Part shown: positions 12,270 through 24,048 of the stretch, piece by piece
How positions within the stretch are numbered: the stretch's first letter is position 1
Layout of the letters: each line of letters begins with the position of its first letter
DNA from: Liquidambar formosana
Lineage: Eukaryota; Streptophyta; Magnoliopsida; Saxifragales; Altingiaceae
Length of the DNA stretch: 64,000 bases
NCBI GenBank assembly: GCA_039720395.1
Contig: CM077834.1
Span: forward strand, 5,352,607 to 5,416,606
Direction of reading: 5' to 3'
Notes under the pieces: generated by a model
What the model saw: the letters and a program-made list of their open reading frames with translations, nothing else
The model's database searches: none
What the model was told of the DNA's origin: nothing
Program-made: the position numbers and the translations under genes

Positions 12270-12691
12270 CATAAGTATGGGACGAGGCCCAATATTATTT
12301 TGTGTGACTGTGTGTCATGCATCATTATTTTGTTTTTATTCATTAGGGTACTGGTATGGGGCGAGGCCCAATATTGTTTGAAACTTTTGAATTAAAACCC
12401 AATTAAATTAATAATATTGCAAATGGTTTAGATCCGTAAAAAAAATAAATAAATAAAAATTTCAAAAAAAGAAAAGAAAAAGAAAAGTCCAAAAAAAAAA
12501 AAAAAGTGAGTTAAGATTTTTAATAGGTGGATACACAAAAGGGGCTTCGGATTGGCCGCTATGTTTTTTTTTGAAAAAAAAAAAAAAAAGAGAGAGGAGA
12601 GATTTGTTTTTTTTGGGGCTGCTACTCTCTGGTTGGCTAGCTTGTAAAAAAAAGTGATGGGCTATTTTTTTTTGTATTGATCGTTGATGGG

Positions 12692-12731
<40 letters not shown>

Positions 12732-13030
12732 GGGTGGTTTGGTGGTGTGTGTGTCTGTGCTACTTGTGTGACAATCAAACAGAAACTATTCTTGGCATCT
12801 TTCACTTAGGAAGGGGGGTTTGGTGGTGTATGTGTCTGTGCTACTTGTGTGACAATCAAACAGAAACTATTCTTGGCATCTTTCACTTAGGAAGTATGAC
12901 GAATAGCCATTAGACCATTATGGCATCGCGTGGGAACTTTCTTGTGTATTGGTTTAAGATATCCGTCGAATTAGTTAGCGGCGTTGACTAGAGACTCTCC
13001 GAGTGTTTAAGAAGGCAATGAGACCATGAG
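12270..13030. repeat. Spacer with poly-G tract and 81-bp tandem duplication
   Basis: A run of 38 G lies at 12693-12730. It is followed by two copies of an 81-bp unit starting at 12736 and 12817, which contains GACAATCAAACAGAAACT. Poly-A and poly-T runs precede it. No gene is seen. The end of the stretch leads into the CNL pseudogene. Confidence 0.8.
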
Positions 13031-13063
13031 AGGGCAGAACTTGAAGCCAGACGAAGAGAGGTA

Positions 13064-16000
13064 ATGGATTGCCGAGCCAGAAAAAAGAGAGCAAAAATAA
13101 AGAGATTGTGGATGTATCGCAGAGCAAAAATGAAGAGGGAGGCGATGGATCTCATGAATTTATTGGAGAGGGCCAGCACACTGTCGACACTGTCAACGCA
13201 GCGAAAACAAATTTGGCTCCATGAAATAAAGAATTGGATTGTTCGTCTTCAGATTGAGATGCAGACAACGAGGAGCGTTGTAGGAAGCAGTTTTTGGGCA
13301 AAAAATGTCATCCAATATATGGAGCAAGAAAAAATACAACTAATCCAGGTAGTGAAGGATGCCATGGACAGGTTCATCGTCAACGTGATGCAACAAGAGG
13401 ATGAAGATGTGGAAGATGCCGTGCACGCAATCATTTTCGATGTGCTGCGACGAAGGGGTGGCAAAGATTTGAAGAAGCATCATGATGATCTATATCGTGC
13501 TCTTGCTTGTGTGGCCGATATTGGAACACAGAAGGATGCATTTAATGAATTCATTGATTGCTTGGATTCAGGGAAGTGTTATTCTTCAATTGAGGGGACG
13601 GGACATCATGAAGAGCTACGTCGTGCTCTTTGTGCGCTCAAACAAGAGATTGTTGAAATTAGAGAACAGAGTCATCGATTTTGTGCGTACTATAGATCAA
13701 TTCGTCAGATTCAAGAGAAGGATTCTTCTCCAATGGTGAGGAGGGGGATCGGACCAATCGTGAAGGAACCCCAGATGGTGGGCCGAGAGGATGAGATGAA
13801 GAGGTTGCTAGATTATTTGGTTGAAGGAGAGCTGCAGCTTACGATGGTTCCAATTATGGCATTGAGAGGCCTTGGCAAGACACTAGCTGCAGAAGCATAC
13901 AACAGCGTCTACATCAAGAGCTATTTCGAATGCGACGCTTGGGTTTTCGTGTCATCAAATTATAAACAAGAGGCGATGTTGGAGGCCACATTGAAAGGTA
14001 TAATGCCTCTTTCTGTGTCGAAGAAACGGATGGACGCAGATGAACTGAAGGAAACTCTTCGAAAATACTTGACCAACAAGAGGTATATCATTGCCCTTGA
14101 TGATGTATGGCATTCTGATCCCTGGGAGCATCTATCAGAAATCTTTCCTGACAATAACAATGGAAGCAGAGTAATGTTGACCACCCGTTTTAAGGAGAGG
14201 ACTCCTTCCACAGGGGTATGCGTTTATTCTTTCGAACTACGAGAACTGAAGAGCGATGATAGTTGGGAGCTGTTCTGTAATAAGGTATTTGGAGATGGAA
14301 TCTGTCCACCAGAGTTGGTGCCTGACGGGAAACACATGGTAAGTAAATGCTGTGGCTGGCCTTTGGCCATCATGCTCTTTGGTGGTTTGTTATCAAAGAC
14401 AGTAAAGAACGATCTTGAGTGGCAGCATGTTGGTAGTGATCTATTACCAGGGTCAACAGGAATATATCTGGTACTATGGGATCTTATTTCTTACTCTTTC
14501 ACTGACTTACCCCTATTAAAGCCCTGATTCCTCTATTTTGGTGTCTTCCCGGAAGGTCATGAAATCTCTACCCGGCATTTGTTTCAACAGTGGATAGCTG
14601 AGGGTTTCATTCCTGAGAACAGTGCGGTGATTGCAGAAGAGTACTTAGAAGAGCTAATAGACAGATCCTTGATTCAAGTGGTGAGAAGAAAATCTGACGG
14701 CAAAGTCAAGACATGTCGTATTAATGAATTCCCGTGGAAAAATCAGTTGATCTAGCTGAGAAATCTAAAGTGCTTAATGTTTCATTCTGGTCTAAAAGCG
14801 AATCATTAAATTTTGCTCAAAGGATTGCGAATCCATATTAATCCAGTGATCGATTCTTCTAACTTTAACTCCCCACTCATGGGATCCCTTCTGTGCATCA
14901 CCTCAGACAATAGCAACCTTGCATTAGATGCCTATAACTCAATCTGTCAAAGGTTCAAATTGCTTAGGGTATTGGACTTAATTAGGAGCTGTAGTCCTTA
15001 ATCATTTACACAACGCAATAGAAAATCTCTCTCTTGAGGTACTTGAGGCCGAATGTACCTTCTCTCAACAGAATTCCTTCAGAACTATGCAACCTTGGCA
15101 ATCTTTATAATCTAGATATGCCCTCTAGCTGCATCAACGATGTACCATATGATTTTTGGAAGATGCAAAGCCTTAGGCATTGGTATTTCAGTTTCATTCA
15201 ACTACCAAGGCATCCCATTTTTGAAACAAATTGCTATTCATTGAGAGATCTCAATTTCATATCAACTGTGTCCTAGTAGTTGAACTCAAGATGTCTTAGG
15301 TAGACTGCCCAATCTTCGAACATTACGAATTTGTGGCGATTTGAGTTCTCACTACAATGCATTGTTAAACAATCTTCCCATACTAACCTGCCTTCAATCC
15401 TTAAAGCTAGTAGGAGATGCAAATTTGTCCCAATTGTCATCAGTGATTCTTAGTGAATTTCAATTCCCTCCAATCTTGACATACTAACCTTGTCGAATAC
15501 AGGATTAAGTGATGATCCAATGCCAACCCTGGAAAAACTGCCGAATCTTCAAGTTCTCAAACTAAAGCGCAACTCATATCGGGGAAGAAAATTGGTTTGT
15601 TCCTCTCGAGGGTTTCCTCGCCTCCAGGTTCTGCATCTAAAATCAATGCAATGGCTAGAGGAGTGTGTTTCCGCCAATTTTGAATTTTTGGCAGGAGGAG
15701 CTCATTGGTTAGGTTTTGACCAACAACAAAAATCCATGTGGCAGTATGCAAATTCTTGTACCTGTTGCTGCACAAGGAGGTTACAAAACGTGGAGAAAAA
15801 ACAAGGGAAAGTGGGGCATGAAGCATCATGGGTAGTTATTGCATCATGGGACCTAAAGTGGAGTTTAAAGAAGTTACAATCGTGCAAAGAAACAAGGATG
15901 ATCGTGCATAGATGGAGGCTGGTTTTTCTACAAAAATGGAGTAACCGCTGTGGCAGTTGGGAAGAAATAACTTCCAAACGGTTAAAAAGAAGGCAGCCCA

Positions 16001-16688
16001 CTATAAATGACAGATTTGAAGATGAAGCAAGGGTTCCTCAACCACCAATCCTTCTCAGGATCTCTCAATCATAGGAGTAGTTTAACTTAGTTTATCTACC
16101 TTCCTTTCAATCCTTTAGTGTAATCTAAATTTCCAGCAATCCTTTTCATTCCAAGCTTTGTAATTTGCTTTCAAGTTCATGTTCGTGGCTTACAAACATT
16201 CTCAGTGGATACTTTGTGCTTCTAACCATGTCACTCTTATGGGTTTGGTAATGTGTTTCTCACTTTGTTTCCATTTTCAAGTTCTTCAAGTTTATTTCTC
16301 TCTAGACATTCACGCCTGAACCTTGGAGGGAATTACCCCTTCCTTTCATACAATCGTTTGATATTTCAATCACAATTCGTGAGGGGTTGTGATCGCACAC
16401 ACTCATTTGGGTTGAGACATACCCTGGCACGCCCGCAAAAAATCCATCGGCCTCAGAATACCACTTTTAGTGCGAACAGAGTGGACAATGGAGAAAGATG
16501 CCATGTCTCACCTTGTATGCTTAGTTGTTAATCCTTGTGCTTACTTGAGGAGGCTTCCTGAGGAGCTATGGCATGTAAAGTCCTTCAGAAAATTGGAGTT
16601 GTGGCCTCGCCCAGAATTGAAACCTAGGCTACAAGAAATCGAAGACATGGATCTGTGTGATGTTCAGATATACCCTTATGGACTGTGA
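13064..16688 (+). pseudogene. RPM1/RPP13-like CC-NB-ARC-LRR pseudogene
   Basis: The N-terminal open frame (13064-14527, 487 aa) has a basic start, a helical CC-like region, a P-loop-like LRGLGKTL, kinase-2 (YIIALDDVW), RNBS-B (GSRVMLTTR), RNBS-C and a GWPLAI motif. In-frame TGA at 14525-14527 interrupts the ARC2 sequence (LLKP-stop-FLYFGVFPEG), which then reads on in the same frame to about 14753. Frameshifts follow near the MHD position (about 14735), at about 14810 and between LRR pieces (15034-15276, about 15290-15486, 15490-15660). A solo LTR at 15666-16478 splits the codons for WLEE and WTMEKDAM. The last LRR segment ends at 16688. It belongs to a different CNL clade from the three minus-strand genes. 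Confidence 0.88.
15666..16478 (+). mobile_element. Solo LTR, 813 bp, inside the CNL pseudogene
   Basis: The ends are TGTTTCCGCC and GTGCGAACA, flanked by the direct repeat GAGTG (15661-15665, 16479-16483). Removing the element and one repeat restores the LRR reading WLEEWTMEKD. An ACTATAAATGA box lies near 16000, and the T-rich 3' part is typical of Copia LTRs in plants. No internal domain is present. Confidence 0.85.
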
Positions 16689-18505
16689 ACGGCATGGATG
16701 CGATACAAAATCAAGTCATCATTGTGGGTAAATTTCCATCATAATTATTTTTTCTATTTTCCCTTAATTTGCTTAGCTAGTTGTGTGTGTCCTGTGTTTT
16801 TTTTATTCATTTTTATTGTTGGCTTAATAATGTTACTCCATAATAGCTTTTGTCTAATTTCTAGTTCAATAGGATACCTTCTTAAGAGAATGTGATTAGA
16901 TGATCAATGGTAACTTTATCTTTTCACCAATGACACCTACATAACAACACAAATACACAATCATTCACCAAAGGTTTTTTTGTAACAATGTTTGATTGTC
17001 CTCCTGCCTGTTTTCCTAAAAACCATGAGGATTACCAAGGATTGTTTCTTCTGAAACATGTTTGTAAGAGAAGCAATTGGCTTTCTCATAAACCACATTT
17101 GAAAAAAGTATATGATAGGTGAACAGATTGATAACTTGTTCTATTTCCTTGCGGGGAGGGTACGACATAAGGATACTATGTGCAATTGATATGATGTTTA
17201 GTTAATATGGTGTCTTCAAGTATGGCAATTGATGAATAGATTCAACAGAATTCTGATCTCTCTCTCTCTCTCTTACCTTTTTTAGACTGGAAATTCTTGG
17301 AATGGTAATTTCATTGAATTTAATGTTTTAAAGTTGTTGTTGTACTACCAGTTCTTGTTATATTGTACTGTTTTGAATTTGTTAATTCGGTACTGCATCT
17401 ATTTATGTTTCAACATGTATGCTTTGATTAATTGTATTGTATAGTATGGTGTTTGTTAGGTTTCAATTCATGTTTGTGTGCATATGCTTATGTTGTGTAT
17501 GCTTCTTGCTAATGCTTGGTGTGACCGATTGCTTTTAGTAGTAGTTTGAGTTATATTTGCTACACTTCTTGACTCCTGATAAGTCAGTGCAACCATTCAG
17601 TTTAAATTCATCTAAGAATAGTTGGAAGTTAATTACGCAAGGCTCGTGTTCAGGATTCTATCTTCACTGAGAATAGGTTACCAAGTTTAATTTCCAGGAG
17701 CATGTATCATGGAGAAAATATTTTGCAGGCCCTTAGGAGGGAGAAACAGGGCCAAAACAAAATATAATAATATCTTGTCATGCAAATTCTAGTGTTTGTC
17801 GGTCTATTCCATGGAATATGATTGAATTTGGTCCACTTAATTTCTATGACTTGGGTATGAAAGCTACATCCTTTAGATTGTGGCCCCATTATGGACAACG
17901 GAATTCTGACTGCAAGTGGTTATAAGTAAAATTGGAATGAAAATTATTTCTTGAAATCCTAAAATGTCATATTTTTAACATCTCAGGCAAAAACAGATAT
18001 ATTAAAATGCTATCCAAAACACTCATGGCAATTTGGACGCACGCCATATGCTTTATAGTGGCCGCAACTTACCAACATATCAGAACAATTGTAGTACACT
18101 CATCTCAATTTTTGAAGCTCTCTAAATAATTGTGGAGTAATAAAAAATATTTTTAAAAAAAAAAAGAAAAAAAAAAGAGGACTAATTTATCTCAATGGGA
18201 CATCTAAGCACTTTTTTTTTTCTTGGATATTACTTTTGTTTTCACTTTTTAAATTATTGCCCTGTATGTGGGTGAACTCCAATTTTGAACTGGTAGCCAG
18301 CAATGACAAGTGATGGGTAATATTCTTGAAATTGAATGATTGATGATTCAGGCTAATCCGATTCATCTTTTACTGATGAATAACTTGGAAATTGTTATGA
18401 TATATATTTTTAATTTATTTCAGAACCCATAATTTATAGTATTATTTTGCTTGGATATAAGTAATTAAGCAAAAATGACTAGTACATATTGAGGTTGATT
18501 GTACT
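16689..18505. other. AT-rich spacer, no gene seen
   Basis: Short open frames only. There is a (CT)n tract near 17260 and poly-A/T runs near 18150 and 18210. I recognise no coding, RNA or element structure in it. Confidence 0.5.
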
Positions 18506-18905
18506 TGTTAGACGCAGCGGCCAAACCCCCCGCCTCGAGGTATTGTCCGCTCTGGTCCAGCCATCAGCTAGCCTCATGAATTTGTCCTTATGGGCTCTAT
18601 GCCCAAAAGGCGCCTCTGGTGTCTAGCGCCATCTTATAAGCCTATCTAAGGCATTGTCCGCAACCGATGTGAGACACTAACATCCCCATCTCGGCGCCGG
18701 CACGACCCTGGCTCTGATACCATTGTTAGATGCGCGGCCCAACCCCCACCTTGAGGTATTGTCCGTTTTGGTCCAACCTACCAGCCGGTCTCACGGATTT
18801 GTCCTTATAGGCCCTATACCCAAAAGGCGCTTCTCTAAGAGGGTGTCTAGCGTTGTCTTATAAGCCTATCTAAGGCATCGTCCACAACCGATGTAGGATA
18901 CTAAA
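18506..18905 (-). mobile_element. TRIM (miniature LTR retrotransposon)
   Basis: Two direct repeats of about 177 and 182 bp (18506-18682, 18724-18905) start TGTTAGA. The first ends ACTAACA. The 41 bp between them holds GCTCTGATACCA (18711-18722), the complement of the TGGTATCAGAGC initiator-Met tRNA primer site, next to the second repeat. On the minus strand the purine-rich GAGATGGGGA precedes the other repeat as a polypurine tract. LTR-PBS-PPT-LTR with no coding space is the TRIM/SMART layout. The right end is eroded, so no clear target duplication is visible. Confidence 0.85.
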
Positions 18906-19247
18906 GTAATCAATAATGATCTTGGAAACAAAAGAAGGAAAAAGTCGGACAAAAGAAGAAAGGAAAACCGATCTAATACTGTTATATTAGCAAAAAAAGT
19001 GGTGAGTATTGGTGGCCAGTCATGCATAATTTGGTAGTTTCTTCTGCAAGTCCTCCTCTAGAGTTTAAACCGGTTTCGGAATCGTTAGGGCTAAATGCGG
19101 CATTTCACAGCAATTTCTTTTTCTTTTTTTTTTAATATATGTTTTAATATTAATTATTCATTTATTTATAATACAAACTACAGAGTATAGACTTTCGTAA
19201 TAAATATAGCCTTTTGGATGTAACATTGCCTTATAAAATTAGACACT

Positions 19248-19539
19248 ACTTGGCTCCTCATAGTGGAGGAGCAACTCCTTCTCCCTTCCATTCATATTAT
19301 GTCATGTGTCATAATTAATTTTAAATAATATGGATATATTGATACGAATACGTTGACACGTGAATATAAATATATAGACACATATTTATATATATATATG
19401 GACATGTGGATGCATGTCTATAATAACATAATATAGGAATACATGTATATAATCAATTTTCATTTGTTTTGTTAGATATGTGGCATAATATAAGTGGAAG
19501 GGAGGAGGAATTGCTCCTCCACTATGAGGAGCCCAAATA
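19248..19539. mobile_element. Inverted-repeat MITE (family with 26390-26597), copy 1
   Basis: The ends read ACTTGGCTCCTCATAGTGG and its near-complement CCACTATGAGGAGCCCAAAT, and the inverted arms extend more than 60 bp. Imperfect direct repeats (CCTTATAAAATT / CCTATAAAATTT) lie outside and may be a decayed target duplication, which would suggest a Mutator-like origin. No frame inside. Confidence 0.7.
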
Positions 19540-19818
19540 TTATCCTATAAAATTTAGTGTGATTGGTGTGGCCAACTCACTAATTGCGAATAAATGAACA
19601 CAGTATTAGGCAACATTATAAAATTTAGTTGGTAACATTATATTAATAGGGCACTGACTTGTCTAATGGAAATTATCACTAAAATAAAACTTTTTTCTAA
19701 AACCGTAAAATTACAATTTAGAAGCCATATGAGGAATTTGGGCCAAAAGTGAAAAGTTCATTGCAAAGTGATTAATCTTGAAGATCTCCACGTTTCCAGT
19801 CAGCACGCACTCCAAATT

Positions 19819-21843
19819 TCAAGCGATTGTACAACCAATGGCTTCGGATTGATTCCAGAGTTTGTTTTCTCCGATAGAGACATCGGTCTCTATAGAATTG
19901 CACACCTCAACATCTGGACTGGATACAATTATTTTACAACCCTTGTGCTCAATACCATAAGGGATTCCGATATACCCCAAATCCAGCCTCTCCCTTACTT
20001 CGTCCAAGATTATTAGAACCTTATGCTCCTTCTTCAATATCTCCGACAGTCGAGCTCGCCGAAGATATTCACCCTCTTCTTCAATTTCAGATCCCAAGAA
20101 CACTGCGATTTGATCTTGAATTATTTTCAGCCTCTCCCTTGGACGAATTATTAGATCCTCATGCTCCTTCTTCAATATCTCCGACAGTCGATCTTGCCAA
20201 CGATATTCACCCTCTTCTTCAATTTCAGATCCCAAGAACACTGCGATTTGATCTTGAATTATTTTCACGTCGGCAGTTAGGGGAACTGGTATCGTTACAA
20301 CTTTATTGAAAAGCTTTTGATTTTCAGCATGTTCTGCCAATCGTTTAATCAGCGTCGTTCTGTCCACCCGCCAGTGGCCATATACTCCAATGATGTTGTT
20401 TCTCTCGTCCATCAGGTGATGCATGACCCCTTTCGCCCTTCTGCCTACTCGCCAGTGGCCATATACTCTAATGATGCTGCGTATCTTGTCCATTATAAGG
20501 TGATGCATGATCCCTTTCGCCCTTCTGCCTACTCGCCAATTGCAACATACTCCAATGATGCTGTGTATCTTCTCCAATATTAGGCCATGCAAGATTCTTC
20601 CTATTGCCGTCCTTTGCAACTCTACACTTCTGAGATAAATTTCATGATTAGAGGCTCCACATACACTGATCACATTTATACTCATACCCATTCTATGACC
20701 CCTACCCAAAGTTGAATCTCTCATTTCCCGAATGGCATCAATCCACTGATCTGGAGGCTTATTTCTCGATGCCCTTCCAGCCTTAATAATTGAATTTGGA
20801 ATTCCACCAAGCTGTTTAATTAACTCCTCGACTCCTCGATCTAAAACATGAGAGTCAGGAATTGCTGCTTTTTTCTTGAAAAGAACCAACGCATCTTGCT
20901 CCGATAATTCTTCGACAAGGACATTTGTATTGGTCTCCATATCATCGCACACTTGAACATATCGACTGGTTACAATGATTTTACAACCCTCATGGTCAGT
21001 ACCACAAGGGATTCCAATTTTCCATAAATCCAATCTCTCATGTACATCGTCTAAGATTATAAGAATCTTTTCCTTCTGCTTCAATATGTTAGACAGTCGA
21101 GATTGTCGTAGATGTTCACTCTCAACTTCGATTCTAGAACCGAAAAACTCTGCAATTTCATTTTGAATTACGTTCTGGTTGGGATATTGAGAAACATTTA
21201 CAATTGCAACCGTATCAAAAAGCCTTTCTTCTTCAGCTCGTTTTGCCACTTGGATAATCAGCATCGTTTTGCCTACTCCTTCCTTGCCAGATACTCCAAT
21301 GATGTGCTTTGACGAGTCCTTTACTTCATCCATGATCCTTTGGATTGCCGCTGTTGATGATGCTAGACAAATGAAATCTGAAGTAGGTATGCCTTTTATA
21401 CGCAGATTATGTGCAGGACGGGAAATGGCATCGATGAAGGAGCTACCTTCAGTTTTGACGACATCGATGTCATGTGCCATCTCTTTGGCATATTTACTTA
21501 ACCGACGACGGCTACACCAATCAAGACGCAACACATGCCACCACTTCTGGCTGAGGTTAACTCTTTCTGTGTCCCAATTGTCTGCGTCCTGCAAGATCCC
21601 ATTTGCCTTACTTAGCCAGCCCAACACCACAGGGTCGACATTTTCCCCTCTATCTTTAGCTTCATTGACTAACGAATCAATACGGTCTTTAGCTGCCCTC
21701 AATGTAGTAACTCGATTCCTCAGGTCCTGCAGATTGCTTCCATATTGTATCACATAAACAAGTTGTGGATAGACTAGATGAGTGCACAAATACGCGAGGA
21801 AACCTGATACGACAGTAGTAAGAATATCTGCTACAAAGGACAT
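19819..21843 (-). CDS. CC-NB-ARC resistance-type protein with repeated second NB segment, copy 2 (674 aa)
   Basis: Paralogue of the genes at 7842-9641 and 35298-37127. It has the RPS2/RPS5-type coiled coil, then an intact P-loop (GKEGVGKTM), kinase-2 (ILIILDDVH, normally ...DDVW), RNBS-B (CKIIVTSR) and GGIPN. The second NB part is expanded. The strand-1/P-loop segment (GVYGHWRV type, followed by RRAKG-MHHL) occurs three times with a period of about 81-84 bp. The KIIQDQIAVFLGSEIEEEGE segment occurs twice, about 120 bp apart. Both expansions keep the frame. No copy has the P-loop Lys. The protein ends SEAIGCTIA with no LRR. The start was chosen as the ATG next to a conserved CTCAG acceptor. Confidence 0.72.
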   Translation of the reverse strand: MSFVADILTTVVSGFLAYLCTHLVYPQLVYVIQYGSNLQDLRNRVTTLRAAKDRIDSLVNEAKDRGENVDPVVLGWLSKANGILQDADNWDTERVNLSQKWWHVLRLDWCSRRRLSKYAKEMAHDIDVVKTEGSSFIDAISRPAHNLRIKGIPTSDFICLASSTAAIQRIMDEVKDSSKHIIGVSGKEGVGKTMLIIQVAKRAEEERLFDTVAIVNVSQYPNQNVIQNEIAEFFGSRIEVESEHLRQSRLSNILKQKEKILIILDDVHERLDLWKIGIPCGTDHEGCKIIVTSRYVQVCDDMETNTNVLVEELSEQDALVLFKKKAAIPDSHVLDRGVEELIKQLGGIPNSIIKAGRASRNKPPDQWIDAIREMRDSTLGRGHRMGMSINVISVCGASNHEIYLRSVELQRTAIGRILHGLILEKIHSIIGVCCNWRVGRRAKGIMHHLIMDKIRSIIRVYGHWRVGRRAKGVMHHLMDERNNIIGVYGHWRVDRTTLIKRLAEHAENQKLFNKVVTIPVPLTADVKIIQDQIAVFLGSEIEEEGEYRWQDRLSEILKKEHEDLIIRPRERLKIIQDQIAVFLGSEIEEEGEYLRRARLSEILKKEHKVLIILDEVRERLDLGYIGIPYGIEHKGCKIIVSSPDVEVCNSIETDVSIGENKLWNQSEAIGCTIA
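20050..20610 (-). repeat. In-frame tandem duplications inside resistance gene copy 2
   Basis: Units beginning CGCCAGTGGCC or CGCCAATTGC start at 20369, 20450 and 20534 (81 and 84 bp apart). A separate unit of about 120 bp containing TCAATTTCAGATCCCAAGAA occurs at about 20080 and 20218. The other two paralogues have each unit once. Confidence 0.9.
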
Positions 21844-23420
21844 TTCTGAGGCGAAAAAAGAAGGTAATAATTAGAAAGAGTGGCGAATTAATACGCTATA
21901 AAACAACGGTGATGGTAAACAAACTACGTAGAAATTCAAAAGAACTATAAAGCAAAGGCACTATGAAGAGAAAGAAATGCCATAAAAGAAATGTTGAACG
22001 AACTAGACAGACTTGAAATATGAAAAAATAAAATAAAATTTGATGGCTCGTTTCATACCTTTAAATCTCTCAATAGTCTGATGACAAATTTATACAGTAG
22101 GTAAAAGAGATCCTAAACAAATTTGATACAAAATTTGAAATGAGCATGGAGCAGGTAGCTAACGAAATGAATGCATGATAGACCAGAGCATACCTCAAAA
22201 TCCCTGAGCATTACTATGAAAATTTACCACATTATCTATATAAAGTGCTAAAAAGACGACAATTAACCAGTGGCGCATCCAAGAGTTTTTTTCTCTCAAT
22301 GGTTACTCATAAGAACTTATTAACAAACTAAGCTTCAACATTACTATATTTACCTCCAAAATTCAAGAAAGTAATACTTTCAAAATATTAATAATAATAT
22401 TTACAAAAAGCATGTATGTCTAGCCTTTACACATATACTGGACATCGTTTTCACCTACCAAAAAAACAAAAAGGCTTACGGTAAATCTTCACAACTATTC
22501 CTGACGAGGCCTCATGCCTTGGTAGCAGTTATATGATTGTCTCATTGTCAATGATTTCACATACCAAAAAAAAAAAAAAATTTTGAAAGCAAAATGGTGT
22601 TATTGGTCCTTGGTTTCCTACTCTTTCAACTCGGTAACTCTTTATTTTTATTTTATTTTTTCAACACTAAAATTAGGAGTAGCATTTAAGAACACTGATG
22701 GAACCCCAGAAAAGCCAGTTCTTGGGATTTTACATTTTAAATTCAACAGCTCAAGTCAGCTTTAGACTGCACTGAAATACTGAATTATCATTTATTCATT
22801 CATATCATCATATAAACTGGGAAAATTAAAACTAAAATATATCAAAACAAAACAACATTAATACTCCATCGCAGACAAATGAATGGGAAGGCTTACCCAC
22901 GAGATCCAGGAGATGGAATTCACCACCACCGTCAGTATCAGCTTAAAGACCTCTGCAAAACACAAACCTCTTTCTTTTTTATTTATTTTTAAGAAACCCA
23001 AAATGCCAATGCCACTTAGAATAAAGAAAAATAAAATAAAAATAAGGAGTAGAACGGGACAACTTTGGCCAAACTGAAATTCTCTCAACGCAGCATGAGG
23101 TCAAACATAAACTAATTAATGAACAAGAAAGGAACCAGGAAGCAGAATTTCAGAAATCTCTAGAGATTGCAATTTGCAAAGATATACTGAAAGACGGAAA
23201 ATTTTTTAAGCTTGCACGAACCCATCCGTTAAGGCAGTAAGGGGGAAATCACGGTGAAAAAAAAAAAAAAAAAACCCTGAAACAGAGTGAACAAAATTTT
23301 CTTAAGTCCGAAATAAAAAAAAAAGGGGAGAGAGAGAGGCTCACAGAAGTAGCATTGCCGACGAGGGGATCCAAAAGGGCTTGTCTCCGGCCAGCAGGAG
23401 CTGATGAACGGATCTACTTT
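21844..23420 (-). other. 5' leader of resistance gene copy 2 (two introns)
   Basis: Same layout as copy 1. The coding exon begins at 21845 after CTCAG. A 56-bp exon 2 spans 22952-22897, bounded by TTTTGCAG and TGG|GTAAGC. Exon 1 ends at about 23345. The second intron is 1051 bp. The matching splice sites across copies are the evidence. Confidence 0.62.
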
Positions 23421-23637
23421 ATTCCCAGTCCGAAGTCTGAGAGGGAATGAGAGAGAGAGACGATGATGCTATGTTTGGTAAAGAGGAAAAATGGAAGGAA
23501 GAAAAAAGGAGGGAGGTAGAAGGAAGGAGACTTTTCCTTTGTTTAATCAGGAATAAAACGCGGAGGGACGAGGAGGTTTCATAAAAGACTTGAGTCTTCC
23601 ATGTAACTGTGGTACGGTAATGTGAAGTTATGGGTTA

Positions 23638-24048
23638 GAGTGAAGTTATTGTCACCGCATAAATTACTCAAAGCCCCTATTAATTTATATTTTTTAAGGT
23701 TTTATGAAAAATATAAAAATTTTTTACGAAAATTAATCGCATTGTTTACTAGAAAACATTATTCTGAACAACTTTGTAGAAGAAATTTTTTCCAAAATCT
23801 ATCATTTAAGCAGATTTTTTAGTCATTTACAATCTCTATTTCATTTTTCATGAAAAATTACCAAAAAGTCTACTTAAATGACAAATTTTGGAAAAACATT
23901 GTTCTACAAAGTTGTCCGGAATGATGTTTTCTAGTAAACTATATGATTAGTTTTTATAAAAAATTTTTCATATTTTTCATAAAACCTTAAAAATGTAAAT
24001 TAAATAGAGTGCTTAGAATATTTTATGTGGTGGCAATAACCTGACCCT
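23638..24048. mobile_element. Palindromic hAT-like MITE, copy in resistance unit 2
   Basis: Flanked by the 8-bp direct repeat ATGGGTTA (23630-23637, 24049-24056). The first paralogue has an uninterrupted site near 11425. The ends are GAGTGAAGTTATTGTCACC and the complement of GGTGGCAATAACCTGACCCT. The whole 411 bp folds as an imperfect inverted repeat. It is related to 51193-51600 and to the core of 4892-5481. Confidence 0.82.
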
